DNA from: an uncultured Selenomonas sp. | Lineage (GTDB): Bacteria > Bacillota > Negativicutes > Selenomonadales > Selenomonadaceae | NCBI GenBank assembly: GCA_945494195.1 | Contig: CALYVJ010000097.1 | Coordinates: 1 to 6,579, forward strand | Direction of reading: 5' to 3' | DNA length: 6,579 nt | Part shown: positions 1 to 5,826 of the stretch, one piece after another | Layout: every line of letters starts with the position of its first letter | How positions within the stretch are numbered: the stretch's first letter is position 1 | Notes under the pieces: model-generated | What the model was told of the DNA's origin: nothing | Seen by the model: only the letters and a program-made list of their open reading frames with translations | The model's database searches: none | Made by a program: the position numbers and the translations under genes

Positions 1-90
1 CTATCGGTGAAAATGTTGGTTTTCTTAAATAATTTTTTGTCATTTAAAAAAGTATAGGTTTTGAAAATCAAAATGAAGGTTGAGGCAGAG

Positions 91-468
91 ATGAAAGAAA
101 TCAGCAAAGTACCAGCTAAGGCCGAGCAGGGAATGGCAGGAATCGGCAGGAGACAGGGAAAGTCGCCAAGACCAGACGAAAAGGCATTTGACCGTGAACT
201 GCACGCAGTAGAACATGGCGTTAAGTTTTCGCATCATGCGGCCAAACGCATCGAAATGCGTGGCGTGGAACTAAGTGACAGCGATATGAATCGCTTGAAT
301 GATGCGGTGGAGCGCATGGCGGAAAAAGGTTCCCGCGACGCGCTGATATGGATGAAACAGACCGCGCTGGTTGTCAGCGTGAAGAATCGCACCGTCATTA
401 CCGCAGTAGACGAAGAAAGTGCCAAAGAAAACATTTTCACGAATATAGACAGTGCTGCCATACTCTAA
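91..468 (+). CDS. TIGR02530-type flagellar operon protein
   Basis: This is a small cytoplasmic protein of about 125 residues that resembles the flagellar operon protein family TIGR02530, which sits just upstream of flgE in many Firmicutes. Its biochemical role is not established; a part in hook or export assembly is inferred from location. The family match rests on the C-terminal two thirds: VKFSHHAAKRIEMRG, then an amphipathic helix (LNDAVERMAEKGSRDAL), then VVSVKNRTVITAVD and the ending ENIFTNIDSAAIL. The N-terminal 35 residues are basic and low in complexity. I chose the ATG at 91 because GAGG at 82-85 lies 5 bases upstream. An ATG at 73 and a TTG at 61 are in frame but have poorer ribosome sites. 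The stop at 468 is 31 bases before flgE, so the two are almost certainly cotranscribed. The family call is fairly sure; the exact start is not. Confidence 0.85.
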   Translation: MKEISKVPAKAEQGMAGIGRRQGKSPRPDEKAFDRELHAVEHGVKFSHHAAKRIEMRGVELSDSDMNRLNDAVERMAEKGSRDALIWMKQTALVVSVKNRTVITAVDEESAKENIFTNIDSAAIL

Positions 469-499
469 GGCACAAGGGATAAAGGAGAAGTGATTTATT

Positions 500-2488
500 A
501 TGATGCGTTCGTTATATTCTGCTGTATCGGGACTTAAAGGACATCAGACCAGAATGGATGTAGTCGGCAACAATATTTCCAACGTCAATACGACAGGTTT
601 CAAATCCAGCCGCGTGACCTTTGCGGATACGTTGCTGCAGACCCAGTCAGGTGCCGCAGCACCATCGGGGAATCTGGGTGGTACGAACCCGAAACAGATT
701 GGCTTAGGAGTAGGCGTTGCCAGCATCGATACGATTTTTAAGGATGGCTCCGTTCAGGCAACGGGCAAAAACACAGACCTTTGCCTGTCTGGTAACGGCC
801 TGTTTGTCGTAAAAAAAGGCAGTGAGACCTTTTATACCCGTGATGGTGCCTTTGAATTCGATGCAGAGGGCAACTATGTATTGCCAGGCAGTGGTCTCAA
901 AGTGCAGGGATGGATGTCTCAAGATGGTGTGCTCAATACAACTGGTGCTGTTGGCGATATAAGCATTTCCGCAGGGAAATCCATGGAATCAAAAGCAACG
1001 AGTATAGCTACATATACAAATAATTTGAATGCCGCTACGGCAGGATATGAAATCAGCAGTATCTGGGTAACGAAAACAGATGGGACGACAGAGACGGTTT
1101 CGTCTTACAATCCCCAGAGTTATACAGGGGATTTATGGTTGAATTGTCCTGACGGTAAATTTTTAGTTCCGATTAATCCAGCTTATAATGTAGGAAATAC
1201 TGCGACATTTTCTATCTGTTGCAGAGATTCTGCAATAGATTCTATAACCGCTAATGGTACAGGGCAAGTAACTCTTGATGTAAATACTCCAGGACAATAT
1301 GTTGCTATAAATGATAATCGTACAAGCGGTTCTGTTAACATTCCAAGTAGTGCTATAAGTAGTGGTACTTATTCGATTGGTGGTACATATAATGTTAATA
1401 AAACAATAAGTGGAGTAGAACATTTAGCGAATGATAATAATAATATAAAACTTACTTTTAGTGATAATTCAGATGGGATATCCAGTGTAGTTGTGCCAGA
1501 TCCATATGGAAAATTCGCTGTGGGAGATTCTTTTTCATTAAGTCTTAAGGTAACAGGTGGAAAGGCTACAACAGGGGCAACAGTGAAAGATTCTGAGACA
1601 GGAAATGTAGTGACGATTTCAGCGGCTTATGGTGATGTTGATGCTAAGTTAGGAAAAGATTATACAATAACAAGAACACCAGAGGCAATAACGAATGCTC
1701 CGGGGGTTAAGTCGGTAACGATTAATACAGCTGATGGAACATCGCTTGCTGGTTTAGTGAATTCGAAGTATTCTTCTGGTGGAACGTTTTATCCTTCCGT
1801 TACAACTACCGTGACTGTTTATGATAGTCTGGGGTCATCGCATAATGTACCAGTTTTATTTACGAAAACTGGTGATAATGAATGGGCTTTATCGCTAAAA
1901 GGTGGTTCGGATAGCTGTACTATAACGGAAAGTGATGGAACAACTACAACGGTAAACTTAAGTTCTAAAGACTTGAAGTTTTCTTCTGTTGGTAAATATA
2001 TTTCTGGAAGTGGAAATCTTACGTTGAACTATACGAATGGTGCAGCAGAAAGCAAAGTGGCATTAAACTTGGCGGCAATTACTCAATTTGCAGGGAATAC
2101 AACGATAAAAGGTGATTGTGATGGTAATGCCGCGGGTACTCTTAGCAGTGTGTCGATTGACAGCTCGGGTATCATCACGGGGATCTATACCAATAATGTC
2201 AAACAAGTAGAAGCACAGGTTGCTGTTGCGCAGTTTAACAATGCGGCAGGCCTTACCAAGATTGGTAATAGCTTGTATCAGACTTCCAACAACTCAGGAA
2301 CGGCGAATGTGAAAACTGCCAGTGACCTTGGCTGCACGATTACGCCGTCGGCTCTGGAGATGTCCAACGTGGATATCGCTAGCGAGTTCTCGGATATGAT
2401 TGTCACCCAGCGTGGCTTCCAGTCGAATTCCAAGATTATCACGGTCAGTGATGAAATGCTTGAGACAATGATTAATATGAAACGGTAA
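500..2488 (+). CDS. flgE: Flagellar hook protein FlgE (enlarged)
   Basis: FlgE polymerises outside the cell into the hook, the flexible joint between the flagellar rod and filament. The N-terminal 50 residues are the rod/hook signature: SLYSAVSGLKGHQTRMDVVG, then NNISNVNTTGFKSS. Next come a D1-like DLCLSGNGLFVV (93-104), YTRDGAFEFDAEGNYVL and LKVQGW. Near the C terminus are VAVAQFNNAAGL (about 573-584) and SALEMSNVDIASEF, then a heptad-rich end, MIVTQRGFQSNSKIITVSDE. At 662 residues it is far longer than the 400-residue enteric protein; the excess is in the surface-exposed middle. DNA for about residues 214-534 is much more A+T rich than the flanks. There are seven cysteines (95, 216, 240, 241, 473, 540, 612), many for a hook protein. 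A ribosome site AAAGGAG (481-487) lies 12 bases before ATG 500, with a second ATG at 503. No signal peptide is expected, because the protein leaves by the flagellar export apparatus. Identification is very firm. Confidence 0.96.
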   Translation: MMRSLYSAVSGLKGHQTRMDVVGNNISNVNTTGFKSSRVTFADTLLQTQSGAAAPSGNLGGTNPKQIGLGVGVASIDTIFKDGSVQATGKNTDLCLSGNGLFVVKKGSETFYTRDGAFEFDAEGNYVLPGSGLKVQGWMSQDGVLNTTGAVGDISISAGKSMESKATSIATYTNNLNAATAGYEISSIWVTKTDGTTETVSSYNPQSYTGDLWLNCPDGKFLVPINPAYNVGNTATFSICCRDSAIDSITANGTGQVTLDVNTPGQYVAINDNRTSGSVNIPSSAISSGTYSIGGTYNVNKTISGVEHLANDNNNIKLTFSDNSDGISSVVVPDPYGKFAVGDSFSLSLKVTGGKATTGATVKDSETGNVVTISAAYGDVDAKLGKDYTITRTPEAITNAPGVKSVTINTADGTSLAGLVNSKYSSGGTFYPSVTTTVTVYDSLGSSHNVPVLFTKTGDNEWALSLKGGSDSCTITESDGTTTTVNLSSKDLKFSSVGKYISGSGNLTLNYTNGAAESKVALNLAAITQFAGNTTIKGDCDGNAAGTLSSVSIDSSGIITGIYTNNVKQVEAQVAVAQFNNAAGLTKIGNSLYQTSNNSGTANVKTASDLGCTITPSALEMSNVDIASEFSDMIVTQRGFQSNSKIITVSDEMLETMINMKR

Positions 2489-2491
2489 TGC

Positions 2492-2527
2492 AAAAAGGCG
2501 GCAGTAGAAATGGACTGCCGCCTTTTT
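2492..2527. terminator. Rho-independent terminator after flgE
   Basis: A perfect 14-bp inverted repeat, AAAAAGGCGGCAGT (2492-2505) and ACTGCCGCCTTTTT (2514-2527), encloses an 8-base loop. It starts 4 bases after the flgE stop and ends the flagellar operon. The G+C core flanked by A and T runs would also work on the minus strand, where it would stop transcripts from the decayed genes opposite. Confidence 0.93.
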
Positions 2528-2868
2528 CGGCCAAGGTCTCGCAGAATTCTTCGTCGCTATCAAAGCCGAAGGCGGATATACTTCGTCGGTGATGACCCAG
2601 GTATCGTATTTCTCCGCCAGATCGGCGATGATCTGCAATTCTTCACGGGTAAATACCTTGCCGCAGGGGTTGGAGGGATTGCAGAGAATCAAGGCTTTGG
2701 GATGCTGCTGGAAGGCTTTTTCCAGTTCTGTAATATCAAAGGTGTAAGCAGGTGGTTTTAGTGATACATAAATAGGTTCGGCACTGCAAAGGATTGCGTC
2801 GGCGCGTAGTTTTCATAGAAGGGCGAGAAGACTATGACTTTATCGCCGGGGTCAGTGACGCTCATGAC
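2514..2868 (-). pseudogene. Remnant of class I/II PLP aminotransferase
   Basis: This is a broken minus-strand gene for a fold-type I, pyridoxal-phosphate aminotransferase. Reading from 2868 down, the sequence gives SVTDPGDKVIVFSPFYENY. After a one-base loss near 2803-2805 it continues DAILCSAEPIYVSLKPPAYT and ELEKAFQQHPKALILCNPSNP. It then runs through CGKVFTREELQIIADLAEKY to WVITDEVY at about 2576. NPSNPxGKVF and the aspartate and tyrosine of TDEVY are family cofactor-site motifs. Sequence then jumps, in another frame, to FGFDSDEEFCETLAEKGG (2570 to about 2516), which resembles a segment near the C terminus of these enzymes. Roughly 100 residues or more, including the Schiff-base lysine, are missing, as are about 100 N-terminal residues. 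The remnant is fused at its 5' end to a metQ remnant. A methionine-related substrate is only inferred from that neighbour. It cannot make an active enzyme. Confidence 0.85.
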
Positions 2869-3277
2869 GTAATTCATCGTAATGACAGCGATATCGACAT
2901 CCTGCAGGCTGCAGTGCAGCTGTGCGGCTTCCAGTTCGACAAACTGGAGCTGTTTGGGATTGGACTGGATATCCTGGATGGTAACCTTGAAATTGTTTTC
3001 CGGCGCGGAAAAGTTCTTGAGAAATGGTTCGTGCTGATAGCTGTTCAGGTCGATATCGCCGTCGGCGAGTGCCTGGTCGGGCGTAACATAATCGGAAAAC
3101 TCGACGACCGTGACTTTTAGCCCCTGATTGGCAGCTTCTTTGGCTCATGCTTCGGCTACCTCAGCATGAGGACCGGAGGTTGCTCCCCGTTTGATTTCCT
3201 TCTGTGCTTGTTGACCGCAGCCACTGAGAATCAGTGTCATAGCAGTCAGCGTGCTTAATTTATAGGTTTTGCATCAT
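2869..3277 (-). pseudogene. metQ: Remnant of methionine-binding lipoprotein MetQ
   Basis: This is the decayed N-terminal and central part of a MetQ/NlpA lipoprotein, which in intact form delivers methionine to the MetNI ABC importer. From 3277 the start ATGATG has AGGAA 7 bases upstream (3289-3285), but an extra base right after the start shifts the frame. In the next frame the sequence gives KTYKLSTLTAMTLILSGCGQ, a signal peptide with lipobox LSGC, then GATSGPHAEVAEA. An in-frame TGA follows at 3147-3145. After it come KVTVVEFSDYVTPDQALADG and DIDLNSYQHEPFLKNF. About 65 residues are then absent relative to E. coli MetQ as I recall it, and IQSNPKQLQFVELEAAQLH with DVDIAVI follows. At about 2869 the sequence runs directly into an aminotransferase remnant, so the last 70 or so MetQ residues are gone. 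No metN or metI is present here. The family call is firm and the gene is non-functional. Confidence 0.88.
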
Positions 3278-3368
3278 TGGATGGTTCCTGCGAAAAGGAT
3301 TTTGCCGTTCGGTGACGAATTCATACTTAGAGATGATGGGGGAAATGTGAGCAGCAGAAACCAAAAGC

Positions 3369-3374
3369 GAGGGG
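3369..3374 (+). promoter_or_regulatory. Ribosome binding site fixing the start at 3380
   Basis: GAGGGG lies 5 bases before ATG 3380. The reading frame is open further upstream, to an ATG at 3269, but that extension has no ribosome site and overlaps the metQ remnant on the other strand. The site therefore supports the shorter protein. Confidence 0.75.
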
Positions 3375-3379
3375 TGACT

Positions 3380-4135
3380 ATGGCGAAGGACAAAGCGTGG
3401 AAAAAACGACGAGAACTCATGAAGGATTTGTTTGAGGAAATGATGAACCTTCATAAAAAAATGCTGCTGGTGGCGATTGATCTTCACAAGGCCATGGAGG
3501 AAGATAATGATCCGAGAGGGATACAGCACAGCAAAGAGTTCCTGGATCTGATGCGCCAGCAGCGGACGTTGATGATTTTGGGAATGGTCCATAAAGTCAA
3601 TTCGATGCGTTCTGAGGAGGAGGGCGGCAAGCTCATTCCGTTCCCCATCCGGCCTACGCGTGAGAATATGGAGGCGACGGTTCGCCAGTATATTCCCCGG
3701 GATAGGGAAGCGTTAGCTAAGGATCATGCTTCCATTATGCGCATGGCGGCCAAAATCGGTTATTATGCCTGGTCGCTGCCGAAGTCCTGTGTACAACATG
3801 CCAAAAATGGGGGTATCACGACCTATGAATGCTCCCATTGCAATGTGCTGCGCAATGCAATGCGGCAATATGGTAGTGATGGACAGGGATATGAATTCCG
3901 GCATCGGCAATTGTTGCATCTTTATGAAAAGTGGACTGCCTGGATGGCGCAGTTTGAGGATGGGATTCCCAAGAAGCAGGAGGAAATCCAGGAAGAGTGG
4001 GTGCAGGCAGCTTGCGAGAAACACCTGCGTGAACACTTTGCAGAACAGGAAACCTTCGATGATGCGGACTGTTATGGCTGTCCGGTTATCCGCCAGTCCT
4101 TTATGCCATTGCAAAAGAATATAAGGGAAGAGTAG
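3380..4135 (+). CDS. Uncharacterised helical protein with two CxxC pairs
   Basis: I do not recognise this 251-residue protein. It lacks a signal peptide and membrane segments, so it is probably cytoplasmic. The first 75 residues are strongly charged and predicted helical (KKRRELMKDLFEEMMNLHKK, then SKEFLDLMRQQRTLMILGMV). A short proline-containing linker (LIPFPIRPTREN, 85-96) leads into a second helical region. Two cysteine pairs, CSHC (151-154) and CYGC (231-234), plus Cys137, Cys212 and several histidines could bind zinc or another metal; this is inference from spacing. Between the pairs lies a Trp/Gln/Glu-rich segment (WTAWMAQFEDGIPKKQEEIQ). It is a single-gene unit: a decayed region lies upstream and a terminator starts right after the stop. 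Codon use and composition resemble the flanking intact genes, and the frame is undamaged, so it is probably expressed. No function is assigned. Confidence 0.82.
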   Translation: MAKDKAWKKRRELMKDLFEEMMNLHKKMLLVAIDLHKAMEEDNDPRGIQHSKEFLDLMRQQRTLMILGMVHKVNSMRSEEEGGKLIPFPIRPTRENMEATVRQYIPRDREALAKDHASIMRMAAKIGYYAWSLPKSCVQHAKNGGITTYECSHCNVLRNAMRQYGSDGQGYEFRHRQLLHLYEKWTAWMAQFEDGIPKKQEEIQEEWVQAACEKHLREHFAEQETFDDADCYGCPVIRQSFMPLQKNIREE

Positions 4136-4170
4136 AAAGAAGCAGTCTCTTAGCAGGCTGCTTCTTTTTT
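4136..4170 (+). terminator. Rho-independent terminator after the CxxC gene
   Basis: AAAGAAGCAG (4136-4145) pairs perfectly with CTGCTTCTTT (4158-4167) around a 12-base loop, and the T run extends to 4170. It begins one base after the stop codon at 4133-4135 and separates this gene from the secretion operon downstream. Confidence 0.9.
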
Positions 4171-4200
4171 GATTGTATGTTTCGGCAAGGGGGGGCGGAT

Positions 4201-4217
4201 TTGAAACAGTGTTTCAA
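4201..4217. promoter_or_regulatory. Perfect 17-bp palindrome, candidate operator
   Basis: TTGAAACA, one central G, then TGTTTCAA form a perfect inverted repeat with 8-bp arms. With no T tract it is not a terminator. The size and symmetry suit a dimeric repressor, for example of the TetR family; that assignment is inference. It lies 158 bp upstream of the tpsB start and upstream of the candidate promoters. Confidence 0.5.
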
Positions 4218-4257
4218 GGGTGAGGGGATTTGTTGGCGGGCCAGAGGTTTTTTATGT

Positions 4258-4269
4258 AACAGCGTTTCA
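4258..4269. promoter_or_regulatory. Second, imperfect copy of the palindrome core
   Basis: AACAGCGTTTCA matches the core AACAGTGTTTCA at 4205-4216 in 11 of 12 positions. The offset is exactly 53 bp, close to five turns of B-form DNA, so both sites would face the same side of the helix. It lies just upstream of the first promoter candidate, whose -35 element begins at 4286. Confidence 0.4.
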
Positions 4270-4285
4270 GTTCATCGGGTACAGA

Positions 4286-4315
4286 TTGTTTAATATTATT
4301 TGCTAGTGATAAGAT
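4286..4315 (+). promoter_or_regulatory. Candidate distal promoter for tpsB
   Basis: TTGTTT (4286-4291) and TAAGAT (4310-4315) are separated by 18 bp and resemble a housekeeping sigma factor promoter. The elements are imperfect, and the region is A+T rich enough that such matches can arise by chance. Confidence 0.35.
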
Positions 4316-4343
4316 TAAAACGAATTAAAGAATACATTATAAT
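4315..4343 (+). promoter_or_regulatory. Candidate proximal promoter for tpsB
   Basis: A consensus -10 box TATAAT (4338-4343) has a weak -35 match TTAAAA (4315-4320) at the ideal 17-bp spacing. Transcription would begin near 4350, giving a leader of about 25 bases that contains the tpsB ribosome site. It lies downstream of the paired palindromes. Confidence 0.45.
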
Positions 4344-4360
4344 AATAAAAACAATAAACA

Positions 4361-4367
4361 GGGGGAG
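4361..4367 (+). promoter_or_regulatory. Ribosome binding site fixing the tpsB start
   Basis: GGGGGAG lies 7 bases before ATG 4375. The frame is open upstream for at least 25 more codons, but that extension is A+T-rich promoter-like DNA and would bury the signal peptide, so the start at 4375 is preferred. Confidence 0.75.
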
Positions 4368-4374
4368 AAGAACG

Positions 4375-5808
4375 ATGAAACTGAAGAGAGAAGGAACTAC
4401 AGCTCTCGCGCTGACGGTTTTGCTTGGGCTTTCGGCTGCTTATATGCCGTCGACGGAGGCTGCGAAAACTACGGCAGAAGAAGCGTTGGAAAAACAGATG
4501 GAGTCACCGGTTCATGAGACGCTTTCCGAAAAGGCACAGCGCCTGGCACATAGTACAGTAACGCTTACCGGAGTCGATGTCGCGGATGGCTCGGCTTACG
4601 ATAAAGATAAAATTCTCTTGCTGGTACCTCAGCTCAAAGGGGATAAGGTAAATGTACAGGATCTCAGTCGGACCATCGCCCTGTATAACGAAGAAGGCGC
4701 CATTAAATTGCATGTCAATTTCCAGCCGGATGGTGACGGCTACCGGGCAGTAGTAAATGCCGTAACGGGGAAAAAGGTTGCAGTTGGCGTGCAGTTTGCC
4801 AACAATGGTAACAAATACAGCGGCAATTGGCGTGGGACAACGACCTATGTCAACCGCAACCTTACGGGACGCGGAGATACGTTGGGGGCTGTTTTTGTCA
4901 GTACGACCTCGTTGGACAAGGACAGCAATGTAAGGCAGGGAGCTGTTTCCTACCGTTGGAATCTGCCAAGCTCTGGCGATACGCTGACTTTCTCTGCCAG
5001 CTATTCGGATTCGAAACTCACGAACCTGTCCACTACGCCGTTGTTTGATTTGTCGGCTACGGGTAAGAGCACCCGTGCGGGGGTATCGTATCAGCATTAT
5101 TTCAAACACAGTCAGCGTGAGCGCGACTTCTTGGATTTTGGCCTGAACTATCATCAGACGGACAATGGTTTGGCGTTGGCTCTTCCTGGTGGCGGCGGTG
5201 CCAAAATCAATTATGACCTCCATCATGAAGATGCAACGGTAGCATTTTATCATCGCGATCGCGGGGCATCTCATAATTTCGGTTATCGTTTTGGCCTTCA
5301 GGGAAATGTCGCCGGTAATAAGACGGACTTCAAGGCCATGACGGCAGATGCCGATACGAAATATCTGATTTTCCATGCGAATGCGAACTATCTGAAACGA
5401 CTGAGCAGGGGAAAAAATTCCTGGCTTTTAAATACGCGCGCTGCTGGACAGCTGGCGAATAAGAACCTTATCAGCTGTGAGAAGTTTGGCGTAGGCGGTA
5501 TGGACAGTGTCCGTGGCTTTGATGAGAATATCCGCACGGCCGATAATGGCGTATCGGGAAGTGTGGAATTCTACACGCCGGAGAAGAGTGGTCTGCGTGG
5601 AATCGCCTTTGTCGATGGCGCCCACATCAAAAATCATCATGGCAATACGGCAACGAATCTGGCATCGACGGGGCTGGGAATTCGTTACAATACGGCAAAC
5701 TTTTCCTTGGCTACGGATTATGCCTGGGTGCTTAGTGAGCCGGATCATGTCAAAAAAGATTCTGCCGGTCATCGCCGTTGGAATTTCTGGGCTGGATTGA
5801 GTTTCTAA
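4375..5808 (+). CDS. Two-partner secretion outer-membrane transporter TpsB
   Basis: This 477-residue protein belongs to the TpsB branch (FhaC/ShlB/HecB) of the Omp85 superfamily. Such pores carry one partner exoprotein from the periplasm across the outer membrane. A signal peptide (1-29; basic start, hydrophobic ALALTVLLGLSAAY, likely cut after STEA) precedes a charged helical linker (30-59). One POTRA-like domain follows (about 60-132, TVTLTGVDVADGSAYDKDKI to AVVNAVTG). The barrel begins at VGVQFANNGNKYSGNWRG with NRNLTGRGDTL, matching the family's first strands. The conserved loop-6 motif is present as VRGF (Arg380-Gly381-Phe382), and the chain ends in NFWAGLSF, with the terminal aromatic expected for outer-membrane insertion. 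Family members usually have two POTRA domains and about 550 residues, so this one is short at the N terminus. The gene lies 18 bp upstream of the exoprotein gene, consistent with a tpsB-tpsA operon. Family assignment is strong; the specific substrate is inferred from position. Confidence 0.92.
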   Translation: MKLKREGTTALALTVLLGLSAAYMPSTEAAKTTAEEALEKQMESPVHETLSEKAQRLAHSTVTLTGVDVADGSAYDKDKILLLVPQLKGDKVNVQDLSRTIALYNEEGAIKLHVNFQPDGDGYRAVVNAVTGKKVAVGVQFANNGNKYSGNWRGTTTYVNRNLTGRGDTLGAVFVSTTSLDKDSNVRQGAVSYRWNLPSSGDTLTFSASYSDSKLTNLSTTPLFDLSATGKSTRAGVSYQHYFKHSQRERDFLDFGLNYHQTDNGLALALPGGGGAKINYDLHHEDATVAFYHRDRGASHNFGYRFGLQGNVAGNKTDFKAMTADADTKYLIFHANANYLKRLSRGKNSWLLNTRAAGQLANKNLISCEKFGVGGMDSVRGFDENIRTADNGVSGSVEFYTPEKSGLRGIAFVDGAHIKNHHGNTATNLASTGLGIRYNTANFSLATDYAWVLSEPDHVKKDSAGHRRWNFWAGLSF

Positions 5809-5826
5809 GTAAGGAGCGGAAGTAAG

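Noticed and set aside
1..90. Possible tail of an upstream gene such as flgD (frame ending in IGENVGFLK then TAA at 30-32), or a promoter for the flagellar genes
   Set aside because: Nine codons are too few to identify, and two other frames also close by position 57. TTGTCA at 37-42 has no convincing -10 box at the right distance.
2510..3120. Plus-strand open frames over 2510-2761 and 2794-3120
   Set aside because: They lie antisense to recognisable MetQ and aminotransferase sequence, have no family character and no good ribosome sites.
3145..3147. In-frame TGA in metQ as a selenocysteine codon
   Set aside because: The gene has several other lesions, MetQ is not a selenoprotein family, and no obvious selenocysteine hairpin follows.
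2852..3148. Minus-strand open frame of 98 codons starting at ATG 3148
   Set aside because: It is the wrong frame across the metQ remnant; the frame giving MetQ residues is one base away.
3278..3379. SAM (S-box) riboswitch or other methionine leader upstream of the metQ remnant
   Set aside because: Only short fragments such as a TCCT/AGGA stem are visible; the conserved S-box core motifs are not present in order.
4189..4195. Run of seven G residues as a phase-variation tract
   Set aside because: It lies about 90 bp upstream of the nearest promoter candidate and outside any gene, so slippage has no evident effect; the run is also short.
4504..5376. A 290-codon minus-strand open frame opposite tpsB
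   Set aside because: It mirrors the tpsB coding strand, has odd composition and no recognisable domain, and would overlap a clearly real gene along its whole length.
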